Assembly (NCBI GenBank): GCA_004794655.1
Contig: SMMW01000575.1
Coordinates: 10,119,001-10,183,000, forward strand
Reading direction: 5' to 3'
Length of the DNA: 64,000 bases
Origin: Marisa cornuarietis
Lineage: Eukaryota > Mollusca > Gastropoda > Architaenioglossa > Ampullariidae
A program made the position numbers and the translations under genes. Shown here in pieces: positions 1-17,433 of the stretch (position 1 is the stretch's first letter; each line of letters starts with the position of its first letter). The notes under the pieces were generated by a model, which saw nothing but the letters and a program-made list of their open reading frames with translations, was not told the DNA's origin and made no database searches.

Positions 1-6334
<6,334 letters not shown>

Positions 6335-7720
6335 GGTGTCTCTATCACCTAAGTAGAAAGGACGTTTACAGCTGGTGTTAAGCTCATCACTAGCTAAAGA
6401 CAGCTTCTGCACATTCTTGTGTGAATGAATGAGGAGAGCATATTTGCAATTTTGAGGCATTTTGGAACTTTTTTTGACAGATCCCTGGAAGTTTTAATCT
6501 TTGAATTTTCAAGTTCCTGAAGATATTCTCGAGCCTGTCAGTGCAAGAATCAAAAGATTCATCCATATTTGACTGTTACGTTTTAATGGGTCAAGCCAGA
6601 AGTTTTCATTCGAGCACTTGCACCAAGTTTTTTTTTTTAATCATTTATCACATGAACATTTTTTAAATGGTTGCTAGTTTCCACATGCTTGACAACAAAA
6701 ACAGGTTTGTTTGTTTTTTTTGTTCTGGGTATTAACAACAGATATGGTTTGAAGTACTCGAGAAATGTTTTGCAACATTTACATGCCTTCATTTTATGAT
6801 TACTAAAGAGTTAAAGATTTAAAAAAAAAACGCCCAGCAGGAGGTATGAGCAATGGATTTTTTTATTTTTTATTTTTGGAGATGATCAAATTGCTACAGA
6901 GTGTTGCATAATTTATTTGTACATAAAACCTGTTTATAGTATTGTCACAAGTTCTCATTGGTTGATGTGGATTTTTTTTTTTTTTTTGCAGTTAAGCATT
7001 TTAATTTTTTTTTTTAAATTTTTAACGTGATACAAGATATGGAATACCCTTATATTTTCCTGGAGACTGTTGCACAGTTTTGGTCACATTTTCTTCTCAA
7101 CTACAGTCCACTTGAGGCCTTTGGTTACAGCTCATATGATGCAATAGTGTTTAGTAACTATCCCCAAAACAGTGTGATATCCCTGAAGTAAATCCAGTTC
7201 CAACTGCAGCAAGTGTGGAAGTATTTTGCAAATGAAACGTCTATTTATCATGGATATTTGCAAATGTCTCACTATTAAGGATCAATTTGACTGCATCTAA
7301 AGTTTAGGATCAGTTGTATATCCTATTAGCAATATATGACAAGTTTTTTTTTAAATTAATGTTACAATTTTATTAACGCACCTTAACCACTCTGCTGCTG
7401 GTGGAATTTATTTTTAAGCATTTGGGGTGGAGGGGGCAGCGGTGTTTACTGGGTGAACTAAACACTTTGTGGCTTACTGATTTTTAAAAGTTGACAGCAT
7501 GCAAAGAAGTGTGTGTTTTGCTTTCCTACAAATAAATGTGGAGGCAACAGTCACGGTGTTGAGTATTTGAATTCTTGTTGCAAAGACTTGAGTTTGCTTC
7601 TCATTGGCTATTTGCAGCCCACCTGCATGCAGGCAACTGTGAGTGTACATATTGAAAAAGTGTCAACACTGTGGGAGAAACAGTAGTTTGACCAAATAAA
7701 CCATGCTTATTTTTGAGTTT
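6335..7720 (+). other. OGT 3' UTR and downstream flank
   Basis: AT-rich non-coding sequence after the OGT stop, with AATAAA signals at 7531-7536 and 7695-7700. Bases 6601-7525 recur downstream of IMPDH at 31511-31973 and 35733-36160. The segment ends at the target duplication of the RTE element. Confidence 0.7.
7708..7720. repeat. Target site duplication, left copy, of the RTE element
   Basis: The 13-mer TATTTTTGAGTTT is repeated exactly at 10077-10089, bracketing the retrotransposon. Confidence 0.92.
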
Positions 7721-8140
7721 GTGAAGAAAACAATCTACTGATTGGAGGCACACTCTTCCAACACAAAGACATCCACAAGGCAACGTGGACATCACCAGAC
7801 GGGATCACAAAGAACCAGATAGACCATGTAATCAACCGAAGATGGAGGAGCTCACTTCAAGATGTCAGAGCCTACAAAGGAGCAGACGTTGCCAGTGACC
7901 ACACTCTTGTGATAGCCGCAGTTTCTCTGAAGCTACGATCGTGAGGAAAACAGGCACGTCAGCAGAGAGTGGACTCCGGCAGACTGAAGGATCCAGCCAC
8001 CAAACGTGCCTTTGTAGTGGAAGTAAAGAACAGGTTCCAGGCACTAGGGGACCTTAGAGGACTTCAATCACGTCTTACAGGAAACAGGAGAGAAAATCCT
8101 GGGCTTCCAACGAAAAAAGAAAGAACAGTGGATCAGAGAA

Positions 8141-9646
8141 GTGACATGGAAAAGGATAGAAGAGAGAAAGTCAACCAAGCAGAAAATCAACACCAGATCT
8201 GAACGTCTGAAAGAACAACACAGACAAAGATATACAGAAATAAACAAAGAGGTAAAGAGGATGATCAAAACCGACAAAAGGGACTACATAGAGAAACTGG
8301 CAGAAGAAGCAGCACGAAAAAATGACCTGAAGACACTGTATAAAATCAATAAACAGTTGAACAACAGGTTCAAAAACAGTGAAGTACCAGTGAAAGACAT
8401 GAACGGAAATGTTGTCCAGGGAGAGGCAGAAAAACTACAGCGCTGGAGGGAGCATTTTGAGTCAGTTCTAAACAGACCAGACCCCCCTCAGCTCGCAGAC
8501 GTCCAGCCAGCAGATACAGACCTTGACATCTGCACAGACCCGCCAAGCCTGGAAGAAGTGACAGCAGCAATCAAGGCAATGAAAAGCGGCAAAGCACCAG
8601 GGGCAGATGGAATAACAGCAGAGATGTTGAAAGCAGATGTGAATGTGACAGCTCCCATGTTGACTGAAATCTTCAGGCAAGTTTGGGAATCAGGACAGAT
8701 CCCCGATGCGTGGAAGACAGGGCTCATCTTCAAGTTACCCAAGAAAGGAGATCTTGGAGACTGCAATAACTGGAGGGGTATAACACTTCTTTCCATCACC
8801 AGCAAGGTCTTCAGCAAGATTGTTTTGTCAAAACTGACGGCAACCGTTGAGAAAGACCTCCGGCCCCAGCAAGCAGGATTTCGCCCTGGGCGATCCTGCT
8901 CTGAACTCATTTTCACTCTGCGTCAGATTCTGGAGCAGAGCAATGAGTGGAACGCACCGCTGTACATCAACTTCATCGACCTGGAGAAGGCTTTTGACAG
9001 CATCCACCGCGAGTCCTTATGGAAGATCCTGAGGCATTACAGAGTCCCTGCAAAACTTGTCCAGGTCGTTGCAATGCTGTACAGCGACTTCAAATCTCAG
9101 GTGATCTGTGACACGGAGCTCACAGCCCCCTTCAACGACAGTACTGGGGTGAAGCAGGGCTGCATTCTGTCGCCGTTCCTCTTCATCCTGGCCATGGACT
9201 GGATTATGAAGAATTCCACCGACAGAGAGAGGAGAGGGATCAAATGGACCATGACTATGACAGCAACAACAATGCTGGAAGACTTGGACTTTGCCGATGA
9301 CATTGCCCTGTTGTCACACCGCCACCAAGACATGCAGGAGAAAACAAATGCCTTCTCAGAAACAGCTGGAAACCTTGGCTTGAAGGTCAGCGCAAAGAAA
9401 ACGAAAAGTATGAGAGTGAACGCCAGAGTCCAAGAAAACATCAAACTAAATGGAGAAGAGATTGAGGAAGTTGACAGTTTTACCTATCTTGGGTCCAAGA
9501 TTTCAAACACCGGGGATGCGGAGGTGGAGATTCGAGCCCGACTGGCAAAAGCCAGCCAGGCCTTCGCCTCACTCAGGAGCACATGGAAGGCAAAAAAACA
9601 TCAGCCAGAAGACCAAACTGAGAATCTTCAAGTCGAATGTGATTAG
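8141..9646 (+). pseudogene. RTE reverse transcriptase ORF, frameshifted
   Basis: A 501-codon open frame covers the RT palm and fingers, including the catalytic FADD motif. The family-like frame ends at the A-run near 9593-9599 and continues in another frame to 10076. Upstream endonuclease remains (about 7730-7940) end in a stop before this ORF. Codon use and motifs fit the element, not a host gene. Confidence 0.88.
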
Positions 9647-10076
9647 CACCCTCCTTTATGGATCAGAATCATGGAAGATGACCAAAAACATCGGTAACAG
9701 GCTTGACGTCTGCCAAAACAGATGCCTCAGGCGCATACTTAACATCTTTTGGCCAAACACCATCACCAATGAAGAACTCCACCGAAGAACTGAAATCGAA
9801 TCCATCACCACGCTGGTTCAACGAAGGCGTTGGCGATGGATTGGACATGTGCTTCGCCAGCAGACAGCAGACCTCTCCAGAATCGCCCTACGATGGACTC
9901 CAGACGGCCGAAGAAAACGAGGCCGCCCAAACGAAACCTGGAGAAGAACAGTGGAAAGGGAGATGAAAGGAAAGGGCTGGACATGGGGTCGCCTGGAGCG
10001 AGTTTCAGCCGATCGACATCAGTGGCGGGCTCTGGTTGAGGCCTTATGTGCAACTAGCACGAAGAGGATTGATTGA
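9597..10076 (+). pseudogene. RTE C-terminal part in the shifted frame
   Basis: Continues the RTE protein after the frameshift, with blocks TLLYGSESW, CLRRILNIFWP and RRRWRWIGHVLR seen in RTE proteins. It stops at 10074-10076, exactly at the element end and directly before the right target duplication. The shift point was estimated from motif continuity. Confidence 0.85.
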
Positions 10077-10089
10077 TATTTTTGAGTTT
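10077..10089. repeat. Target site duplication, right copy, of the RTE element
   Basis: Exact second copy of the 13-mer at 7708-7720. Confidence 0.92.
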
Positions 10090-13000
10090 AAATTTTCTAT
10101 GTGACCTACAAATGATATAAATGGCCCTTGACATAGAGAAAAGGCTCCCCACCCCTGTCGTAAGTGGTTGGAGGTTTGTACATTTGTGAGTGTTCAAAAT
10201 AAGTGCTTGCTTTAAGCGAATAGGTCCTTATTTGAATTGCAATCAAGATCTTGGTTTTTATCATTGCCTTTTTGTGTAAGATGTGCTGATGCCATTTTGT
10301 GTATGTTCAATAGTTTAAAAAAATGCTCCTGATAGCATCTAGATAACTGTTTTTAAAGACCAAACTTCCACCATCCACTGTAGAGGAATGGGTTCAGCTC
10401 CAGAGAGGGAGGTGAGAGCATCTTAGAGAGTAGATTAAAGTAAAGCATGACAAGGTAACCAGCACCGCCTATGCTTCTCACCTGCAAGGCCCTCCAACCT
10501 TCCACCATTCTCCAAGCTGGAGACAGATTTGCATCCTGAGGTTGTGGGTGGGGGGCGGGTAGTTCAAGATTGACCTAAAATGTAAAATAAAATGCTGAAC
10601 AACTGGATTGGTGGGGGCAGGAAGACAGTGTATAAAGCAAGAGCTTGAGGCACAAATGAGGATGACCTACAGGAAGACTTCCAACAATGGTAGTTTTTTT
10701 TTTTAATCAATTTCTGATTATTGTCACCATTCACAATATGTTACTGAAAGGACTAAAAAATCGGCAGTTGTGGTTAGGAAGGGTCTCCAGTGTCGCTTCT
10801 TATTTTTTTTTTTATCAGGGGGACCTTTTATTAGGCTGACCCTGAGTGGCCAGGTTGCTCCTATGATGTCTCACGATGGCGTTGTGTTTAGTGTTGTACA
10901 GTATCATATGGTAAATATAAGTAGACTGGAAAGTTAATACTGTATAATGGATACATAACATTTCGTGCTGAACGTCGACTTTTGTGTCATACGTCAAGCA
11001 ATTCATTTGGAAAGGAAATCAGTTCGAACTTAATGGAGCGAACATAGCCGAGAGAAATGACATTGAAGCTCTTTGTGATATCTGTAAGACTGTAAATCTG
11101 GTAAAGGAGAAACACTTTTACAAGAAGTGTCTACATATTTCTTTTCATTATTTGTTACAAAAATACAATGCACACTTCAGTGCTATGAGCAAAATGTCTT
11201 TATAAATTTTACTTTGGAAAAATAAAGATGATTCTCGGCCCTGGGCTGTATTTATGTAGCGAGTTAAGACACACTGTCCACTTGCATTGTTACTTTACCC
11301 AAGGACACCACTACGGTCCTAGGGGTAAAGCAACATCTGCGGAGTCTAGAGGTGGCTTTATACTGCACAAACAAACAAAAAAGAACGCTTGCTCTTGATT
11401 TCCCCGTTTTGCTGCGGGATAATTAATTTCTCGGCTTCGTGAACACAGCCCCCCCCCCCGCCTCCTAGTATTCTGACAAAGCAGGCGACATTGAGAGGTT
11501 CGGCCTGCATGAGCAAAATCTGCACTCTCTAAATTTAAATAGTGTGAAGGAAAGCACCTTTTTTTTTAAATGGCCTCATTTCTACTAAACTCTGTGCATC
11601 TCCTTGCTCCTGGTGCAAGTCTCTGTATGTGGCATCTGTTTACAGGGCAGGTAGCTGTGGCATGTGGCGCTACACCAATTCCCCTCCCACCCCTCTACTA
11701 GACAAGTGCACACGTTCACTCTCCACAAATATTGATATGTACCTTAATATACAGGTGGACGTACATATGCTGCACACAGCCGTCGTGGGACGCGACAGAA
11801 CGCGTGAGTACCTGCCCCGACGCGTCAAGCGGGACCTGCAGCAGCGTGCGGTACTGGCTGCCTTGTTTGCCTCTATATTATTATGCTGTTAATACAATCA
11901 GTCATTTCCTCTCTGAGACAGTTAAGGCTCGCCACGCCCCCCTCCCCTACTCTCCCGTGAAAAGAGCAGCTCGAGTTTGTGGGCTTGAATTGACGAAGGC
12001 GAGTGGCGCGGGCGCGTGCATGTACACGCACGAAAGGTTTCACCATCACCCAGGCAAGCACACTCCAGGGGTGGAAGTATCTGTATTTATACGAGGGAAC
12101 ATGGTGAAAGTTCTTAGCTGGCGACAGTTTAGGACATGAACGTTCACTTCCTTCGCTGATCGTTTTACACGCAAGCCGTACGAACGAAACGAGAAATTAG
12201 AGTCGCATTAATTCCTTCATCCTTCACCTAACTGTATTTCATCAACGTTCATGTTTTGTCTTCGGGAGAGCAGGAAACCAGACTGCTCAATATACGAAAG
12301 TTGACTGAAGATCCGTCATTTTACGCTCCTTGCTGTGTAGTGGTTCAATCGCCCAATCTAGAAGCCTTTCAGTATTTTCCAGTAACATCACTCCCAAGTT
12401 ATTCATGAGCAAAACTCCTCCATTAACAAAATAAATTATTAAAGGAACTTTTAACTAAAATTTGGTGTATTTTTACTTGCTCTAAGTTCAGCGGTTCCCA
12501 TTCACAGCTGTCTAGATTCTCTAGAATGATGTTTTAGCGAGATTAGTAAAGAAAGGGGGAGGAGCACCTGCTGAAGACATAAAAGTATGCAGAGGTGGTG
12601 GGGTCAGTCTATACGCCTTATTGATCAGCAGGTTTAATTAATAATTACACGCAAACATTGATTCAAGGCCTCTGCTAATATCCGATGTAGCCCTGTGACA
12701 CTTGTGTTGTAACGTTGTTGGTTTCCAAAGCCCACCAGCTACCACGTGCCCCAAGCACCTACCTTAGTCAACACACTCATTGCGTAGCTTAAAATCGTAA
12801 GCCTTGAGGTCAGGGGTCGTGCTTGTGCCCCCCGCCTACACTCGACTTACTGGTTTGAGGCGCAGCAGATATATACGTACCGCCGGGTGCCGCGTTGCTG
12901 CCAGACTCGGCGATATGTCTCGGCATGTCCGACCAAATATACTGAATAGTCTGACCGCGGCTTGTGGTGACAGTTGTGGGTATTCCGACAACAACAGGCA

Positions 13001-13302
13001 TAGGTGTGTTGCGTGTGCCACATGCCACAGCTACCTGCCTCGATCGGCTGTAGTTCAGTTGCAAGCACCTGCAGGAGAGAGTTTGTTAAAGTTGTGATCC
13101 CTGCTAAGGTTCTGCTAGAAGAATCCTCGGACTGTACTTTGTTGCGATATGTTGTCAACGAAAGCAGTGAGGACACTGTTGTCATGGTTTTAAATAGGTG
13201 AGCTTGAAGCAAAATTTTTTTAGCGTATGATACTATTGTATTTATCTTTACTGTTTTTCAGGTTATTGGTTTTTGTATATTACCATTTACCTCTCCTTTG
13301 AA

Positions 13303-13370
<68 letters not shown>

Positions 13371-15030
13371 GGATCGATCTCAATTTACTCATACATTGTT
13401 ACTACGACATTCGCACAGATTCCCATTCAGTTATTTTACTAGGCTGTCTACACCTCAGTCCTAACATGTCGGTCCACCCGAACACCCACCCAAGCAAAGA
13501 CCGAATGTCGGTATCACCGTCACGTTAATTGTTCCTTCGTCACTCAACGCCGTGTGGAACGTTTGAACAGAAGTTCGTAACGGTCACACAAAACTCGTAA
13601 GGACAGATTTGCTTTTTACGAAACTTGTTGGGTTGAATACGATAACCTTTTTGCCCCCCATCCCCTAAAGATAAAAGTGTACGCTAACCCTCTGAGATTT
13701 ATGAGGCTTGAAAAATGTATGGGTAAGGAGGTGCAATTGGGCAATATGAAATGTTAGTTCCCGTTCAATTCTTCTTCATTATTATTTTTAATAAATCAAT
13801 AAACCTGGATGTCTCCGTGTAAAATGCGTTGAGTTTTTTTTAGGAATTACGTCATCAACGCCGCCACGCAGTTTGAGTCCCGCCACATTTCTGCTGTTAC
13901 AACGTTGTCTGTTACATTTGTTACAAACTTACAATTCTGTGACTGTTACAATGTCACTCACCAACTTTTATATTTATCCCTCTCGATCCCCATCTTCTAT
14001 TAATTATATTCCAGAGCACCGTTCTTGTCTTTGCGCCATCTGACGTTTCTTAAACACGTCAGTTCCAACGTCAGGGCTGATAAACCAATATTCCGTGTGG
14101 CGCGTTACGTACAGAGAAGCCAGCATCTGCTGGCGCCTGGGTCAAAACACAATTTTCCAAATCGATGATTGCGATCACTTAGTACACAAATGGACCTTTC
14201 TTTCATCGGGATTCTTATTCCTGGACGTGAATACAGTGACCATCATCAGCATGATCGGCAAGGACAGATAATCTGACTGATGCTTGCCTTATTGACGTAA
14301 TCCAACGGGCGAGGGCGTTCTAACGTTAGTGAAGATAAGCGTCTATTATAAAAAAAAATATTCATCCAATCCGAGGAAAATTTACAGAAGTGTGCGCAAT
14401 TTGATTCGTTTTTCGAGGAAAACGTGGGCAAAACGAGGTAGGAATAAAGCTGTCCATTCTTAGGATTCCGTCATCTCACTTCTTTTCACTTCCCCTCGAG
14501 CCACCGATGAGGTGCATTTGCAGGACCTAAGATGACTACTGGAGAATCATATAACACATGCATCCCCCACAGGACTTTTCTACATGCTAACTGCTAAATC
14601 CTTCTTGATTTTCTTTCGTGTTTTCATCAATACAGTTACCACAGCTTTCAATAGTGTGCTTTGCATTCGTGCACAGACCCACAGACACAGTCTCTCTCTA
14701 GCTCTCACTCATACAGAGAAATATTTTTTTTCTCTTTCTCTCACTCTCTCATACACACATGCTAATCTTCTCTGTTCCAGTTTTAGTATATGTACTGTTA
14801 GTTCTAGTTAGGGTAATCCGTGCTGAGTATGATAATATTGTTGTAATCAGTCTGCATACAAACCTGTTAAGAACGCAGAGAGATGTATTGCTATTTGAAC
14901 TATACCTCCCGCTGGTAAATTCAGTGTATTTCAAAGACACCAAGATTATAAATGGAGTTTGTCTTGTTGAACAACGTATGCTTGATCGTCAAGACAAATT
15001 TCCCGGTGTATAATTTCTTGTTATGTGTGA
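10090..15030. other. Long stretch without a recognised gene
   Basis: No conserved protein was recognised on either strand. Short ORFs here (for example 10984-11205 and 12804-13097) have no family signature. The stretch holds homopolymers, a C-run near 11450, GC-richer unique sequence at 11.6-13.1 kb and a tetranucleotide repeat at 13304-13370. Missing 5' exons of PLK4 copy A were looked for here and not found. Confidence 0.6.
13304..13370. repeat. (CTGT)n microsatellite
   Basis: About 16 near-perfect tetranucleotide units. The ORFs across it are repeat artefacts. Confidence 0.97.
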
Positions 15031-15084
15031 ACTTCAGTGCAAGGACCGACATTTGCATTTCTTGTGGCAACAACCTACTCTTTG

Positions 15085-15130
15085 ATCAATGACAATGACC
15101 AAGTTTATTTGTCCCAGTGGGCAATTTGAT
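15085..15130 (-). mobile_element. Possible LINE 3' tail fragment
   Basis: Read on the minus strand it gives CCACTGGGACAAATAAACTT, resembling the 'gggataaataaag' tails of invertebrate LINEs. A similar plus-strand tail lies near 41360. It is short, so uncertain. Confidence 0.35.
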
Positions 15131-15390
15131 AGTGTGGATCTTGATGTAGGTGAAGCTCCGTCACTCGATTAAGCGTGAACCTAAGGACGATTACGTTAAT
15201 GCCTTCGGTACATACAAATTAAAGAGTACAGAAAGAGGTATAGACAATTAAACAAAAGTACTATAAACAGATTATCATAGCAAATTTCCATACTTATAAA
15301 AATGATGAGAAGTATTTTTGGCCTACTGATAAGTCTCTAAAAACTGATCGTTCTGTGAAAACAAAATATAAAAAGTAATGCTAGTATGAA

Positions 15391-16789
15391 CACTTTTCAA
15401 ATGTCTTTAATGACTCCAGTGACAACGGTTGTGGTGATATTGGGCAGGTTAACTTAGATGATAATGAAACAGGCGGTATGATCTGGCCTGTGATAAATCT
15501 CTATATGCTGAAATTACTAAGGAAGATTTATGGGAGCTTCATGTACATAATATAAAACGCAGCTGGTACAGATGGATTAAGTTAGGGAGCTAGATTTATA
15601 AAGGATGTTACAAACTTGTTTTAGGAAAACAGAAAGTAAAATAGATCATATATTTGCTATTTCAGCTAGGGTTAAAAATTACTGTATCACAAAAAGCTTT
15701 ATGTAGCATTTATAGATTTAATAAAGTGATTTGATTGTACAGAACATGTTGTGGGGATAGAAGAAAGATGCTAACGCTTTATGGGGTACGTCTAACGTTG
15801 TTCGGGCAAAAGTTCGAGTAAGTTGTAATGTTACAGATTCTTTCTTCTGCCATAGAGGGTTAAATGAGTGATATATTCAGTCCTGTCTTTTCACTTTTTA
15901 TCGAGCTATCATCAAAGACTATTAGTGAACTTGGCAAACGCCGACCTATTACATAAATCGTATCCTGTCAACTACTGATGACGAGGTTCTATCTTCTAGT
16001 CCAACTAGACATTCTCTACAGAGCAGCTAAATTTGGTTTTAAATTTGAGGAAAACGTAGAAAATGATGAGATTAATATGCAAAAATATCTAGGAGGGGTG
16101 TTATCCGTGTTAAAACACGTTTTTCTTATTCTCACACTCTTGAGGATGTAGAAAAAGTGGTTATTGATATTTGGCGGATGTTGTGGTGACATGGTGTGTA
16201 TTGACCGTCAGCGTTTTTAAACTACTAAGTGCACAAATATAAAGTATTGCAAAGGTTAACAAATGGGGCTGAGGTATGGGGACTAGAAAGTGTTCAATTA
16301 TCTTTATGAAAGCGTTTTTTTAATGACGGTGCTCGCACACCTAATGATGTGACCTATGGAGTACCCATGAGATATCCCATAGTTTCAAGGTTCATGATCA
16401 GTGTATGCCAGCTGGCTTCAGGTCCTTCGAATGCCAACAGATCGAATCCCGCACAAAGCAAATATAATATGTTGTTAAATATGCATCTATAGAACAAATG
16501 GAAGTGAATAGCTAATATTTTCTATTTATTGTATAAATATGGCATTGAGTATGTGTGGGGAAAACCACTATCTGCGGATTTAAAATTATTTTTGAGTGTT
16601 TAAGCAAAGGCTTATTTGTAATTGGCGTCAAGACAGGCATAGAAATACAATAGCTTACGTTTCAGCTGAAGATTGTTTATCATTTTATCGAACATTTAAA
16701 TCATCTTTATACATGAACAATGTTAAACACGTAGGGATCGTAATGCTTTAATCGTTTGTCGGTTCGGCGTTTCATGACAAGCCACATCA

Positions 16790-16847
<58 letters not shown>

Positions 16848-16965
16848 AATTAACCATAATGAAAATATTCACTAATGCTCTATCGTGTCCCTTGTGTCCA
16901 CGTGTTACGAAATCGGAATTGCACATTCTTCTATCCAAGGTACAGTGATCTAAGAAAGAAATGTT
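15391..16965 (+). mobile_element. Heavily decayed non-LTR retrotransposon (LINE)
   Basis: Translating across frames recovers scattered RT blocks in the right order. They are an AGTDGL-like motif near 15560, KIDHIF near 15640, VAFIDFNK near 15705-15725, a PVLF-like block near 15885, a degraded ADD-type region near 15970-16000 and YLGG near 16090. Then come GAEVWGLESV near 16268, RTPNDVTYG near 16337 and a CPLC zinc-knuckle-like block near 16890. The last blocks are typical of a widespread mollusc LINE protein. Many stops and frameshifts make it an old relic. A GT microsatellite has expanded inside it. The 5' boundary is uncertain. Confidence 0.72.
16792..16844. repeat. (GT)n microsatellite
   Basis: About 26 GT units, lying inside the decayed LINE. 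Confidence 0.97.
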
Positions 16966-17433
16966 TTCCTAAAAAATACGTTAAGTAGCCGTAGGATTTT
17001 GTTTGATTAGACACACACACACACACAACACAACAACAACAACAAACACACACATAAACAGCAATGCGTATTTTAACTCGAATGAATGACTGAGTTAATG
17101 AACCAGTCTCTCTCCTTCTTGCCTTCCTTTTTTCATCTTGATTCATTCGTCTGTCCTGTAGAAGTCCGTGGTGCAAGCAGAGAAGCTGACGATGCGGTGA
17201 ACGTAAGCGTGACACGCTCGACTCAATGTTGTCATGGAAATGAATCCACCCAAAGCATTATGGGAGGCACCAACTAACGGAATCGGGACCGGTGAAGGGG
17301 ATGCTGTGTGGTGAGTGTGCAGCATGGCATGTTGTTTTTTCCTCCTTTTGCGATGATGGTGGTGGTGGGAATGGTGAAAAGTAAATAAAAATGACGTCGA
17401 TAGAAATAATGAAAATTTTTTTTTCCCTACCAG

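Larger units (their letters stand above)
7721..10076 (+). mobile_element. 5'-truncated RTE-type LINE with perfect target duplication
   Basis: This non-LTR retrotransposon encodes the end of an AP-type endonuclease ([18 protein letters not shown], then GADVASDH, around 7810-7905) followed by a reverse transcriptase. RT motifs include GKAPGADGITAEMLKA, QQAGFRPGRSCSE, FIDLEKAFDSIHRESLW, GVKQGCILSPFLF, LDFADDIALLSH and FTYLGSKIS, then the C-terminal RRRWRWIGHVLR. The element is bounded by the exact 13-bp duplication. It ends on a short GATTGATTGA tail, typical of RTE-clade short-repeat tails. Most of the endonuclease and the 5' end are missing, which is the usual 5' truncation. A frame change in an A-run near 9593-9599 separates the RT from its C-terminal part, so this copy is inactive. 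Confidence 0.93.

Noticed and set aside
10984..11205. 73-codon ORF as a small gene
   Set aside because: No family motif, no convincing splice or start context, and length expected by chance.
12804..13212. Overlapping ORFs on both strands in GC-richer sequence
   Set aside because: Several frames are open at once, which reflects base composition; no motif was recognised.
13273..13528. ORFs rich in LSVC/CLSV repeats
   Set aside because: They are translations of the CTGT microsatellite.
17162..17202. A possible extra upstream exon of PLK4-A with good acceptor and donor signals
   Set aside because: Its only open frame ends in phase 0, whereas the exon at 17434 needs a two-base carry-over. The residues do not align convincingly with the copy B linker.
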